Shown: positions 6,341 to 14,745 of the stretch, one piece after another
Numbering within the stretch: the stretch's first letter is position 1
Layout: every line of letters begins with the position of its first letter
Source: Betaproteobacteria bacterium
GTDB lineage: Bacteria; Pseudomonadota; Gammaproteobacteria; Burkholderiales; SG8-41
DNA length: 32,508 nucleotides
NCBI GenBank assembly: GCA_947476215.1
Contig: CANJQI010000045.1
Span: forward strand, 1-32,508
Reading direction: 5' to 3'
Made by a program: the position numbers and the translations under genes
Notes under the pieces: generated by a model
Databases searched by the model: none
Told to the model about the DNA's origin: nothing
Seen by the model: only the letters and a program-made list of their open reading frames with translations

Positions 6341-7323
6341 CAAGGCCCTCCTCCTGATCTTGCCTGCTTGATGCCGATATTCCTCACCACTTTGTCGAGT
6401 CTGGCTATTTCCGCTTTGATGGAATTCGCCAGCTGCTCGGGCGAACTCCCGACCGGCTCCAGACCGCTTTTCAGCAATCGTTCCCTGACATCGGTCCTTT
6501 CGAGCGCTTTCACGATTTCCTGATGTAGCCTACTGACCACAGGGCCTGGCGTTTTCGCCGGCGCAAAAAAACCGATGAGCTGCTCGGATTCGTAGCCAGG
6601 CAAAGATGCCGCGACGGCCGGCAAGCCTGGAAACATGATGGAGGGTTGCGGACTGCTCACCGCCAGTGCGCGCAGTTTGCCGGCCTGAATATGCGCCGAC
6701 ATGGATGTACCGCTGCCAAAAGTCATCTGCACTTGCCCGGACAGAAGTTCTGCGATCTCCTGCGCGCCGCCCTTATAAGCAATGCGCACAACGTTGATTC
6801 CAGCCATGGCTTTAAATAGTTCTCCACCGATATGTGACGAACCACCCGTGGAACCTGACGAGTAATTGAGATCGCCCGGTCTGGCCTTCGCCAAGGAAAT
6901 AAGCTCCGCCACCGTCTTGACCGGCAATGAAGGATGGACGACCAGCACATTGGGCGCCTTGGTCAGCATGGAAATCGGCGCAAAGTCTCTGACCGGATCG
7001 TACGGCGCATCCTGAAGCAGCGGTGAAATCCACATGCTGCCGCTGTACAAGAGCAGCGTGTAACCATCGGGCGCGGATCGGGCGACCGCATCCCCCAACG
7101 TGACACCGGCGGCACGATTTTCCACCACGACCTGCTGCCCCAAGGGACTGGACATCGCCTGTGCGAGCAGGCGCGCCGTCAGATCGTTGCCACCACCTAC
7201 GCCTGCGGTCAAGATTCGGATTGGCTTCACGGGATAGGTTTGCGCAATGGCGGAGGCCGCGCCGATTGCCCACAAGACCATGAATAGCAATGTCTCAACC
7301 AAACCACAACGGAGCAAATGCAT
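6340..7323 (-). CDS. Bug/TctC-family solute-binding protein (3)
   Basis: A 327-residue Bug protein starting at ATG 7323. The signal peptide spans about residues 1-27 (LLFMVLWAIGAASAIA/QTYP). Motifs: YPVKPIRIL, GNDLTARLLAQ, ENRAAGVTLGDAV, SAPDGYTLLL, VHPSLPVKTVAELISLAKARP, LNYSSGSTGGSSHIGGELFK, IAYKGG, LLSGQVQMTF, LPAVAASLPGYE, APAKTP. The replacement of PGGG-x-D by TAGVGGGND and of the AGA loop by AAGVTLGDA is shared with Bugs 1, 4 and 5 (ND/SD/TD-LxxR plus a short A-G-V loop), so these four look like one subgroup and Bug 2 is the outlier. Its C-terminal SGGGP is created by the downstream gene's ribosome binding site. No strong ribosome binding site precedes its own ATG. Confidence 0.92.
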   Translation of the reverse strand: MHLLRCGLVETLLFMVLWAIGAASAIAQTYPVKPIRILTAGVGGGNDLTARLLAQAMSSPLGQQVVVENRAAGVTLGDAVARSAPDGYTLLLYSGSMWISPLLQDAPYDPVRDFAPISMLTKAPNVLVVHPSLPVKTVAELISLAKARPGDLNYSSGSTGGSSHIGGELFKAMAGINVVRIAYKGGAQEIAELLSGQVQMTFGSGTSMSAHIQAGKLRALAVSSPQPSIMFPGLPAVAASLPGYESEQLIGFFAPAKTPGPVVSRLHQEIVKALERTDVRERLLKSGLEPVGSSPEQLANSIKAEIARLDKVVRNIGIKQARSGGGP

Positions 7324-7339
7324 AAAAATATACCGGAGA

Positions 7340-7369
7340 AATATGTGCGGCCATCATTACCGATCTCAA
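7340..7369 (-). promoter_or_regulatory. Possible promoter for the Bug 3-Bug 2 operon
   Basis: On the minus strand TTGAGA (7364-7369) and CATATT (7340-7345) are separated by 18 bp, about 17 bp before the Bug 3 ATG. The -10 matches consensus at four of six positions, and the resulting leader would be very short, so this is tentative. Confidence 0.25.
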
Positions 7370-7419
7370 AAGATTTGTAAACGTGGCGACGCACGCTCGA
7401 TCGACATCAAGTACGACAG

Positions 7420-7449
7420 TGGCCACTTTTGCGCCGCACGCGGTACAAT
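7420..7449 (+). promoter_or_regulatory. Candidate sigma-70 promoter for parE-parC
   Basis: TACAAT at 7444-7449 is a near-consensus -10. TGGCCA at 7420-7425, 18 bp upstream, matches the -35 consensus at four of six bases. A start near 7456 would leave a leader of about 33 bases before ATG 7489. It lies in the 165-bp divergent gap between Bug 3 and parE. Confidence 0.4.
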
Positions 7450-7488
7450 CGGCCGGAATCGCTCCCCCATAACGAGGCAACAAGAAGC

Positions 7489-9450
7489 ATGGCAGAGAAG
7501 AAATACGATGAAAGTTCGGTCCAGAAACTGCGCGGCATAGAACCCGTGCAGCGGTTGCCGGGCATGTATACACGCACCGGTGATCCGACCCACATTATTC
7601 AGGAAGGCATAGACAACGCAGCGGACGAAGCTTTTGGAGGCCACGCGGACCGCATCGATGTAACCCTGCACCGCGACGGATCCGTGACCGTCACGGACAA
7701 TGGCCGCGGCATACCCGTCGGCATGCACCCCGAAGAAAAAATTCCCACGGTGCAACTGGTGTTTACCGAATTGCATGCTGGTGCCAAGTTTTCGAAAACC
7801 GCGGCTGATGCCGCCTACAAGTTCTCGGGCGGCCTGCACGGCGTTGGCGTTTCCGTTACCAATGCGTTGTCGGAACGCCTCGAAGTCGAGGTCAAACGCG
7901 AAGGGGCAGTACACCGCATCGTTTTCGCCGATGGCGTGGTGGCGGAAAAACTCAAGAAACTGCGCCCCTGCCCGCCCCGGGAGTCGGGCACCTCGCTGCG
8001 CATCTGGCCCAACAAAAAGTATTTTGACTCACCCAAAGTGTCATTGTCGGATCTGGAGCGCATCGTCCGCTCCAAGGCAGTGTTGCTGCCCGGTGTGCAG
8101 GTCACGCTCAATATTGAGGGCCCCAAGGAAACAACCTCGCGCACCTGGAGCTACCCCGAAGGCATGAAAGGTTATCTGACCGAACTGCTGGCTGACGCGC
8201 AACCGGTCGGTGCGATCTTCGACGGCGAAAACTACGTCAAGGAAGCCAACGGCTATGCCGTCGGCGAAGGCGCAGGCTGGGCGTTTGCGCTGGTTGATGA
8301 AGTCAAGGGGTTCGGCGAATCTTACGCAAATCTGATCCCGACGCCCGCCGGCGGCACGCACGAATCGGGCTTGCGCGACGGCATTTTCGAAGCGGTAAAG
8401 TCGTTTGCCGAGCATCACAACATGATGCCGCGCGGCATCAAGCTGATGGCGGATGACGTGTGGTCGAAGACTGTTTACTTCCTGTCCGCGAAAGTACTCG
8501 AACCGCAGTTTCACGGACAAACCAAGGAAAAACTGTCCAACCGCGACGCTTTCAAGCTGGTCGCCAGCATGGTACGCGACCCGTTCGAACTGTGGCTGAG
8601 TAAACACGTCGAATGGGGCCGCAAAATCGCGGAAGTCGTTATAAGCCAGGCGGTGGAACGTTCGCGCTCGGTGCAAAAAGTCGAACGCAAGAAGTCCTCG
8701 AGCGTGGTCATGCTGCCCGAGAAACTGACTGACTGCGAAGCCACCAACATCAAGGAAAACGAGCTCTTTCTCGTTGAAGGGGATTCGGCCGGCGGCTCCG
8801 CGAAACAGGCGCGCGACAAGCGTTTTCAGGCGATATACAAAATGCGCGGCAAGGCGCTCAATTCGTGGGAAGTCAAGCGTGAAGTGCTGTTTTCGAATGC
8901 GGAGATACACGATATCGCGGTGGCGATCGGCGTCGATCCTCATGCGGCCGGCAGCGAACCCGACCTATCGGGACTGCGCTATGGCAAGATCGCGTCGATG
9001 ACCGACGCCGATGTCGATGGCGCGCACATTTCGGTGCTGCTGCTTACGCTTTTCTACCGGCATTTCCCGGCGCTGATCGAGCGCGGCCATATCTATGTCG
9101 CGAGCCCACCGCTCTACAAGATCGACATTCCCGCGCAGGGCAAGCGTCCGGCGAAAAAGCTGTACGCGCTCGACGAGGAAGAACGCAAATCCATCTTCGA
9201 CCGCGCGCGCGACGACGGCATCAAGACTGACTCCATCAAGATTCAACGATTCAAAGGCCTGGGTGAGATGAATCCCGATCAGCTTTGGGAAACCACGCTG
9301 TGCCCGGACACGCGGCGCCTGCTGCAGGTACGCATCGAGGACCGCGATGCCACGCTGGCAATCTTCAATATGCTGATGTCCAAACGCGAAGCCGAAGCGC
9401 GCTGCACGTGGATGGAAGAAAAAGGCGATCAGGTCGAGGCTGACGTATGA
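7489..9450 (+). CDS. parE: DNA topoisomerase IV subunit B
   Basis: A 653-residue type IIA topoisomerase ATPase subunit, which with ParC decatenates daughter chromosomes in the cytoplasm. GHKL ATP-binding motifs: [11 protein letters not shown] with the catalytic Glu at about 39, DNGRGIP at 70-76, [15 protein letters not shown] at about 114-128. The transducer region follows to about 400. The TOPRIM domain has EGDSAGG from Glu 430 and TDADVDG at about 505-511. The C-terminal [10 protein letters not shown] is typical. Length and the paired parC-type subunit favour ParE over GyrB (about 800 residues); no large GyrB insertion is present. ATG 7489 is preferred to an upstream in-frame extension because the protein then starts just before the conserved [14 protein letters not shown]. 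Its stop overlaps parC by four bases (ATGA), so the two are co-translated. Confidence 0.93.
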   Translation: MAEKKYDESSVQKLRGIEPVQRLPGMYTRTGDPTHIIQEGIDNAADEAFGGHADRIDVTLHRDGSVTVTDNGRGIPVGMHPEEKIPTVQLVFTELHAGAKFSKTAADAAYKFSGGLHGVGVSVTNALSERLEVEVKREGAVHRIVFADGVVAEKLKKLRPCPPRESGTSLRIWPNKKYFDSPKVSLSDLERIVRSKAVLLPGVQVTLNIEGPKETTSRTWSYPEGMKGYLTELLADAQPVGAIFDGENYVKEANGYAVGEGAGWAFALVDEVKGFGESYANLIPTPAGGTHESGLRDGIFEAVKSFAEHHNMMPRGIKLMADDVWSKTVYFLSAKVLEPQFHGQTKEKLSNRDAFKLVASMVRDPFELWLSKHVEWGRKIAEVVISQAVERSRSVQKVERKKSSSVVMLPEKLTDCEATNIKENELFLVEGDSAGGSAKQARDKRFQAIYKMRGKALNSWEVKREVLFSNAEIHDIAVAIGVDPHAAGSEPDLSGLRYGKIASMTDADVDGAHISVLLLTLFYRHFPALIERGHIYVASPPLYKIDIPAQGKRPAKKLYALDEEERKSIFDRARDDGIKTDSIKIQRFKGLGEMNPDQLWETTLCPDTRRLLQVRIEDRDATLAIFNMLMSKREAEARCTWMEEKGDQVEADV

Positions 9451-11846
9451 CGAACAAGAAGACAAGTGCAAAAACCGCCATCGCGGAAGACACCACGATG
9501 GACCTGTTTGCCGATACGCCCGCGAGCGGAGGCGCCGGCAACGGCAATGTCACACCTCCGGCGACAGTGTCGGGTGGCGGCGAAGACACTATAGACATGG
9601 CGACGTTCGCGGAACGCAGCTACCTGACCTATGCCATGAGCGTGGTGCGCGGTCGTGCCATTCCGAATGTCGAGGACGGCCAGAAGCCGGTGCAACGGCG
9701 CATCTTGTACGCGATGCACGAACTGGGACTGCGTGCCGGCGTGCAACACACCAAGTCCGCACGCATCGTTGGCGAGGTGTTGGGCAAATACCACCCGCAC
9801 GGCGACGCGTCGACTTACGATGCACTGGTGCGCATGGCGCAGGATTTTTCGCTGCGCTATCCGCTCATTGATGGACAAGGCAACTTTGGCACGCAGGATG
9901 GAGATTCGGCGGCGGCGTACCGGTATACGGAAGCGCGGCTGACGCCGATCGCCGATCTGCTGCTGTCCGAAATCGATCAGGACACCGTTGATTTCACGGC
10001 CAATTATGATGGCCGCCTGAAGGAACCGGACCTGCTGCCGGCACGCCTGCCCATGCTGCTGCTCAACGGCGCCTCCGGGGTGGCCGTCGGCATGGCCTGT
10101 GAACTGCCTCCGCACAACATGCGCGAGGTCGCCGAAGCAGCGGTCCATCTCATACGCCATCCCAAGACCAGCGTTGAATCCGTCATGGAGATGGTACGCG
10201 GCCCTGATTTTCCCGGCGGTGGCCAGATCATCAGTCCGCGCCAGGCGATCATCGACGCTTACACCAGCGGCCGCGGCTCGCTGCGTGCGCGTTGCCGCTG
10301 GAAAATCGAAAATCTCGCGCGTGGTCAATGGCAGATTATTGTCTACGAACTGCCACCGACTACTTCCGCGCATCGCGTGATGTCCGAAATCGAAGAGCTG
10401 ACCAACCCCAAAACAAAGGACAAGAACGGCAAGGTCACCGCCACGCAGTCCAACCTGAAACAGTTGATGCTGGGGTCGCTCGAAAAAGTTAACGACGAGT
10501 CGGACAAGAAATGCAAAGTGCGGCTCGTCCTTGAGCCGCGCTCATCGCGCCAGGACCCGGAAGAATTCATGCGCCTCATGCTGGCGCATACCAGCCTTGA
10601 GGAAAACTTCTCGGTCAACCTCGTGGTACTCGGCATAGATGGAAGGCCCGGCCGCAAGAACATACACGACATACTCAGTGAGTGGGTGCAGTTCCGCATT
10701 GCCACGGTCACGCGGCGCACCACATTCCGGCTGTCGCAGGTCGACAAGCGCATCCATATTCTTGACGGCCGCAACATCGTCTTCCTCAATATCGACAAGG
10801 TCATCAAGACGATACGTGAATCGGACGAACCCAAGCCGGAGTTGATGAAACGCTTCAACCTGACCGAAATACAGGCCGAAGACATACTCGAAATCCGCCT
10901 GCGCCAGCTCGCGCGTCTCGAAGGCATCAAGATACAGAACGAGTTGAAGGAACTCCGGATCGAGCGCAAGGGCTTGAACGAACTGCTCGACAGCGACACC
11001 GAAATGAAGAAGCTCGTCACCAAGGAAATCCGTGACGATGCGAAACAGTTCGGCGACGATCGCCGTACCGTGATCGAGGAAGCCGGCCGCACCACGTACG
11101 AGCGCCCGATTATCGATGAGCCGCTGACTGTCATCGTCTCCAAGAATGGCTGGGTCCGCTCGCGCCAGGGACATGCGCTTGATCTGTCCGGCATCACCTA
11201 CAAGACGGGAGATGCGCCATACGCGATCTTTGAAACCCGTTCGATACACAATATTGCGATGATAGATACCACCGGCCGCGCATTCAGCGTGCAAGCCACC
11301 GACGTGCCCGGCGGCAAGGGCGACGGCGTGCCACTGAGTTCGCTGGTGGAACTCGCCCCCGGCGCGCGTCTCGCACACGTCGTCGACGCGCAACCCGGGC
11401 GCAGTTATCTGGTCGCGAACTCCGCCGGCTATGGCTTCATCGTCAAATCCGAGGAACTGCTGACACGCATGCGTGCCGGCAAAACCTTCATGACGATAGA
11501 AGACGACGTCGAAGTCCTGCGCCCCTCGCTGGTGCCGGACAAACCGGAGATGGCGGTAACCCTCTCGGAACACGGACGCATGCTGCTGTTCGAAGCATCG
11601 GAACTCAAGGAACTGGCGCGCGGACGCGGCATTACGCTGATGGGACTCGATGACGGCGAAAAAATGTGCGCGGTCGGATTCGGCAACGCCAAAGCGGTTA
11701 CCGTCAGCGGCAAGTCACGCTCGGGCAAGGACAAGAACGTGCGTGTGAGCGGCGAACAACTGCAGAAGCACATCGTGCATCGTGCGCGGAAGGGCTGTCT
11801 GCTGCCTGGGCGTTTGGTTCCGAAGCGTGTGGCGGGCGAGAATTAA
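9447..11846 (+). CDS. parC: DNA topoisomerase IV subunit A
   Basis: A 799-residue breakage-reunion subunit that cleaves and religates DNA through an active-site tyrosine. Residues 1-50 are a low-complexity Gly/Thr/Ala-rich extension not found in E. coli ParC; the conserved core begins at [16 protein letters not shown]. The catalytic Tyr is about residue 160 in [11 protein letters not shown]. The quinolone-determining loop is [10 protein letters not shown] at about 116-125, with Ala at the position of E. coli Ser80 and Asp at that of Glu84. The C-terminal third (about 520-799) is the beta-pinwheel DNA-wrapping domain and lacks a recognisable GyrA box, supporting ParC over GyrA. ATG overlaps the parE stop (ATGA). 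Downstream sequence is repeat-rich with no clear terminator. Confidence 0.93.
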   Translation: MTNKKTSAKTAIAEDTTMDLFADTPASGGAGNGNVTPPATVSGGGEDTIDMATFAERSYLTYAMSVVRGRAIPNVEDGQKPVQRRILYAMHELGLRAGVQHTKSARIVGEVLGKYHPHGDASTYDALVRMAQDFSLRYPLIDGQGNFGTQDGDSAAAYRYTEARLTPIADLLLSEIDQDTVDFTANYDGRLKEPDLLPARLPMLLLNGASGVAVGMACELPPHNMREVAEAAVHLIRHPKTSVESVMEMVRGPDFPGGGQIISPRQAIIDAYTSGRGSLRARCRWKIENLARGQWQIIVYELPPTTSAHRVMSEIEELTNPKTKDKNGKVTATQSNLKQLMLGSLEKVNDESDKKCKVRLVLEPRSSRQDPEEFMRLMLAHTSLEENFSVNLVVLGIDGRPGRKNIHDILSEWVQFRIATVTRRTTFRLSQVDKRIHILDGRNIVFLNIDKVIKTIRESDEPKPELMKRFNLTEIQAEDILEIRLRQLARLEGIKIQNELKELRIERKGLNELLDSDTEMKKLVTKEIRDDAKQFGDDRRTVIEEAGRTTYERPIIDEPLTVIVSKNGWVRSRQGHALDLSGITYKTGDAPYAIFETRSIHNIAMIDTTGRAFSVQATDVPGGKGDGVPLSSLVELAPGARLAHVVDAQPGRSYLVANSAGYGFIVKSEELLTRMRAGKTFMTIEDDVEVLRPSLVPDKPEMAVTLSEHGRMLLFEASELKELARGRGITLMGLDDGEKMCAVGFGNAKAVTVSGKSRSGKDKNVRVSGEQLQKHIVHRARKGCLLPGRLVPKRVAGEN

Positions 11847-11858
11847 TCGTCCTAATTT

Positions 11859-11902
11859 CATGACATAGGCTGTCCTTCCGGTGAAAACCGGAATCCAGAA
11901 AG
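11859..11902 (+). repeat. Dispersed REP-like repeat, copy A
   Basis: CATGACATAGGCTGTCC followed by a short hairpin TTCCGGT-GAAA-ACCGGAA and TCCAGAAAG. The same unit recurs at 16684-16728 and, inverted, at 13255-13282. This copy follows the parC stop by about 12 bp and could influence the mRNA 3' end. Confidence 0.7.
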
Positions 11903-12034
11903 CTTTTCGCGATGTCCATTTGCGCCCCTGCAACTCCATCCGTTCCCATTCGGTAGGGTTCGTAGGCCGGAAAAGCGCAGCGCCTTGCGCCGCCCGGTCG
12001 CTATTTCATAGCTGTCGCCAATGATCATTTCAAA

Positions 12035-12069
12035 TTCAAAGTTGCCGGGGACAGCCCGGCAACTTTGAA
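12035..12069. repeat. Strong hairpin, 15-bp perfect stem
   Basis: TTCAAAGTTGCCGGG at 12035-12049 is perfectly complementary to 12055-12069 around a five-base loop. No U-tract follows on either strand, so it is not a standard intrinsic terminator. It lies eight bases from the inverted-repeat element at 12078-12266, and the ATTCAAAG core of that element's arm resembles the TTCAAAG of this stem. Confidence 0.65.
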
Positions 12070-12077
12070 CCAGCACT

Positions 12078-12266
12078 GGGGTGCGATTCAAAGTGATGTG
12101 TGGAATGACTCAATCGGACCACTTCGAATCGCTCGCTTAGCACGGGTAGCACGGAGGAAGCGCAGCGTACTCCGGGGTCATCGTCCCAGACCGGGCACGG
12201 CCCCCGGATTCCACTTCGTTACATCCGGGCTAGGAACTTCGGTCACATCACTTTGAATCGCACCCC
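12078..12266. repeat. 189-bp element with 23-bp perfect terminal inverted repeats
   Basis: The left arm at 12078-12100 (GGGGTGCGATTCAAAG...) is perfectly repeated in inverse at 12244-12266. The interior holds further GC-rich partial palindromes (GTAGCACGGAGGAAGCGCAG and CCGGGGTC...CCCCCGGATTCC) and no credible ORF. It resembles the small interspersed non-coding repeats common in betaproteobacterial intergenic DNA or a MITE. No target duplication is evident. Its right edge abuts the toxin-antitoxin relic. Confidence 0.65.
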
Positions 12267-12269
12267 CAC

Positions 12270-12432
12270 GGCAATCACGCACTCGCTCCAGAACAGAAAT
12301 CATGGGAAATGGCGGCGTTGTTCGTGCGTCTGTTGCGTTCGCTCGACGCGCTAACCGGTTCCAACGAAACGCAGTCGCGCGCATGGCTAAACAGCGAAAA
12401 TCTCGCACTCAACGGCCCACCCCGCCACCTTC
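12270..12432 (+). pseudogene. Xre/MbcA/ParS-type antitoxin (DUF2384) fragment
   Basis: In the frame through ATG 12309 the sequence reads ALFVRLLRSLDALTGSN, then ETQSRAWLNSENLALNGPP, then RHL. This is the toxin-binding region of DUF2384-type antitoxins that pair with RES-domain toxins: the S/F-D-x-L-T-G, R-x-W-L and N-x-A-L-N/G-G motifs are present. The upstream helix-turn-helix part is missing and the usual end (a hydrophobic helix of the type GLVxVVxYLDAxR) is replaced by toxin-derived sequence in another frame. It cannot make a normal antitoxin. Confidence 0.55.
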
Positions 12433-12702
12433 TTACGCCCGCGATGCCAATCGCTGGACGCATCCATCCGCCTACGCCGCCTGCCACGCGCTCGCACGCA
12501 GCACACGCGAATCGGGGCGCGGATTGATAGGGTACGCCTCGGCGCGCGATCCAGACGGCGGGCGGTGCTGCGCCCCGATGCATTCAGCTACGCCGAACCG
12601 GCATCACCGACTCAGACGTGGATATTGACCGTAACGTGGGACTACGCGGTGTGGCAACGTGAACGCGAAGAGTTTGCGTTTGACATGGGGCGCTGGAAAT
12701 AA
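12433..12702 (+). pseudogene. RES-domain toxin C-terminal fragment, frameshifted
   Basis: One frame gives NRWTHPSAYAACHALARSTR, then SGRGLIGYASARDPDGG, matching the RES-domain stretch P-x-x-Y-x-x-x-Q/H-A-L-A-R-x-x-R and I-x-Y-x-S-x-R-x-P. Near 12558-12562 the coding frame shifts and continues as AVLRPDAFSYAEPASP and TWILTVTWDYAVWQ, ending MGRWK with TAA at 12700-12702. RES toxins deplete NAD+. The N-terminal half with the Arg and Glu catalytic residues is gone: the antitoxin fragment runs straight into the middle of the toxin, so one deletion removed the antitoxin end and toxin start. Not functional. Confidence 0.55.
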
Positions 12703-12798
12703 ACTGTCGGAGTAGTCATCTGAATCGGCATGGCAACAGCGCCTATCGATGGTGTCCGCTTTTCGAGAAAATTTAACGGCCGTGAGGATTGCGGTAAC

Positions 12799-13089
12799 AT
12801 GACGGAAAATCATTGTTATATAAAGTTCGGCGAAAGCAAGCTCGAGGAATTTCTACCTGTGCTCGACGAATACGGCACCGAAGCCCACGCGCGCGAAGTC
12901 AATCGCGTAAAATTGGCGATCCTTCAACTGAGCGAAGGTAATAGGGAGAAGTTGCTGTATTGGACCAAGACCGCCAAGGTCGACTATCGCGACCCACTCG
13001 CCGCTCAAGAGCCAGGATCACGCTCGCAGGAAGACGGAGCAAAGTTGCAAGGCGAGGCGAGGCGAGGCGAGGCGAGGCGAAGAATTTAG
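12799..13089 (+). CDS. Small hypothetical protein ending in a (GGCGA)6-encoded tail
   Basis: A 96-residue soluble protein from ATG 12799, with GAGG 11 bases upstream. It reads MTENHCYIKFGESKLEEFLP, then VLDEYGTEAHAREVNRVKLA, with the later helix LQLSEGNREKLLYWTKTAK and DYRDPLA. It is charged, with no signal peptide or membrane segment, and probably mostly helical. It resembles small uncharacterised betaproteobacterial proteins with an Y-I-x-F-G-E-S-K-L opening. The last 14 residues or so (ARRGEARRGEARRRI) come from six copies of the pentanucleotide GGCGA at 13051-13080. The frame extends upstream to 12730, but the ATG at 12799 fits the conserved start better. No function is known to me. Confidence 0.6.
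   Translation: MTENHCYIKFGESKLEEFLPVLDEYGTEAHAREVNRVKLAILQLSEGNREKLLYWTKTAKVDYRDPLAAQEPGSRSQEDGAKLQGEARRGEARRRI
13051..13080 (+). repeat. Pentanucleotide tandem repeat (GGCGA)6
   Basis: Six perfect copies of GGCGA lie inside the 3' end of the small gene. The unit is not a multiple of three, so gain or loss of a copy shifts the reading frame and changes the C-terminus. Confidence 0.9.
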
Positions 13090-13202
13090 TCTATCGCTGG
13101 GGAAAACAGTAGATTGGCAGCGACAAAAGTCAGCGTAACCATGCCCAAGTACCTACCAGTTAACAATTGCATAATTCATTACAGTCCTGCCTTCAAGTGC
13201 TG

Positions 13203-13288
13203 TCGTCCCGGCGCACGCCGGGACCCAGGGTCACCACAGAAAATCGTGAAAAAACTTTCTGGATTCCGGTTTTCACCGGAATGACAAC
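13203..13288 (-). repeat. Dispersed REP-like repeat, copy B (inverted, two-hairpin form)
   Basis: Two hairpins: GTCCCGGCG-CA-CGCCGGGAC at 13205-13224 and the ATTCCGGT/ACCGGAAT unit at 13255-13282, the latter being the reverse complement of copies A and C. The two-hairpin arrangement equals copy C. It is in the 250-bp gap before the first MmgE/PrpD gene, which otherwise shows nothing recognisable. Confidence 0.7.
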
Positions 13289-13340
13289 GGTATGTAACGA
13301 ATGTTGGATTAATCAATAATTTCGACAAAGAAAAATCCCA

Positions 13341-14738
13341 ATGACAAATTCAAACAACCAGCGCCGCCCTCCGGCCTACCCCGATACCATCAGCGGAAAG
13401 ATGGCGCAGTTCGCAGCCAACCTCAAATATGACGACCTGCCGCAGGACGTGCGCGACAAGGCCAAGCTGGTGTTGCTCGACGGACTGGGATGCGGTCTTG
13501 CCGGCTCGACCACCGAAGACGTGCTGCAGATACGCTCCGCCATGCTGGCGGCGGGCGGCGGTGGAGGTGACACGCTGCTGTGGGGCACCTCAAGCCGCGC
13601 TCCGCTGCCGCAGGCCGCACTCGCCAACGGTGCGGCGATGCACTCGCGCGAGATGGACGACTTCGAGGGCTGCCTGCATTCGGGCTCCGTTATTATTCCG
13701 ACGGCACTCGGAACAGGCGCACGGGTCGCCGCGAGCGGACGCGACCTGCTGACAGCGATAACGGTCGGCTACGACATCGCACGCCGCACGCTGGAAGGCT
13801 GCGGCGGCAACAAACCGCTCAAGGACAAAGGCTGGCATTCGACCAGTGTGTGCGGCGGATTCGGCGCGGCGGTTACCGCAGGTTATCTGCTCGGGCTGGA
13901 CGCGGAGAAAATGCAATGGGCGTTGGGCTATGCAGGCAGCAATGCCGGCGGCACCTGGGCCTTCATACCCGACGGCGCAATGAGCAAGCGCGTGCATCCG
14001 GGACTGGCGGCGTTGTCCGGCGTGACCGCCGCCTACCTCGCGGCCAGCAACGTCACCGGGCCGACCAGTATCTTCGAAACGGACTGGGGCGGCTTTTTTC
14101 CGACTTACGTCGGGGAGAAAGCGGTGCCGGCCAGATCCATAGAAAACCTCAGCTCTGATTTCAAACTGCGCATCGTCGGATTCAAGCCGTATGCCGCGTG
14201 TCGCGGCAATCACGGCAGCATAGATGCCATATTGCAAATGCGCCGCGAAGATGGCATACGTCCCGAGAACGTCGATCGCATCGTGATTCGTGGCACGCCG
14301 ACCCACGTCAAGCAACTCGGCAAGCAGGCCGTGAAGACCATGCTCGATGCGCAGTTCAGCCTGCCCTACAGCGTATCGGTGTCACTCGCCACGGGGGGCG
14401 CCATGCTCGACCAGTACACGCCCGAGCAATTGCGCCGGCCAGAGATACTCGCGCTGGCGCGCCGCGTCAATGTCGTAATCGATGCACAGGTCACCGGCAG
14501 CGAACAACCGTTCGTCGACGTGTATCTGACCGACGGCCGCATGCTGACTCGGCGCGTGCTGGTGCCGCGCGGCGCTCACACCAATGCGCTCACCGACGAA
14601 GAATTGCGCATCAAGTTCCGCAGCAACGCGAAGCTTGCGCTTAAAGACGCACAGGTCGATGAACTCGAGGACAAGGTCCAGAAGGTTGATACGCTAGAGA
14701 ATGTCGCCGATATCGCCGCGTTGCTGATTCCGCGGTAG
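13341..14738 (+). CDS. MmgE/PrpD family protein (1)
   Basis: A 465-residue cytoplasmic protein of the MmgE/PrpD family, which includes 2-methylcitrate dehydratase and cis-aconitate decarboxylase and acts on tricarboxylic or related acids. Family features: an N-terminal helical domain with VRDKAKLVLLDGLGCGLAGS, the NGAAMHSREMDDFEGCLHSG region (His and paired Asp in the active-site motif), WHSTSVCGGFGAAVTAGYLL, a G-x-K/R-x-H-P segment (SKRVHPGLAA), FKPYAACRGNHGSIDA, and a C-terminal small domain ending near LENVADIAALLIP. Length is typical. ATG 13341 is the first Met of the conserved region; its ribosome binding site is poor. It is followed after seven bases by the OCD-like gene, so the two are probably one operon. 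Substrate unknown; clustering with Bug proteins suggests an organic acid. Confidence 0.88.
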   Translation: MTNSNNQRRPPAYPDTISGKMAQFAANLKYDDLPQDVRDKAKLVLLDGLGCGLAGSTTEDVLQIRSAMLAAGGGGGDTLLWGTSSRAPLPQAALANGAAMHSREMDDFEGCLHSGSVIIPTALGTGARVAASGRDLLTAITVGYDIARRTLEGCGGNKPLKDKGWHSTSVCGGFGAAVTAGYLLGLDAEKMQWALGYAGSNAGGTWAFIPDGAMSKRVHPGLAALSGVTAAYLAASNVTGPTSIFETDWGGFFPTYVGEKAVPARSIENLSSDFKLRIVGFKPYAACRGNHGSIDAILQMRREDGIRPENVDRIVIRGTPTHVKQLGKQAVKTMLDAQFSLPYSVSVSLATGGAMLDQYTPEQLRRPEILALARRVNVVIDAQVTGSEQPFVDVYLTDGRMLTRRVLVPRGAHTNALTDEELRIKFRSNAKLALKDAQVDELEDKVQKVDTLENVADIAALLIPR

Positions 14739-14745
14739 AACTGAC

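Noticed and set aside
8041-8943. 300-residue minus-strand frame inside parE
   Set aside because: Shadow of the strongly conserved parE coding frame; no ribosome binding site or motif.
10343-11573. Long minus-strand frames (284 and 343 residues) inside parC
   Set aside because: Two overlapping shadows of parC in different frames; composition reflects antisense codons.
7489-11846. gyrB-gyrA instead of parE-parC
   Set aside because: The B subunit is 653 residues with no large GyrB insertion, the genes are adjacent and overlapping, and no GyrA box is visible in the A subunit.
12268-12702. Intact small genes (108 or 72 residues) in this interval
   Set aside because: The recognisable antitoxin and toxin segments switch among three frames, so no single frame encodes an intact family member.
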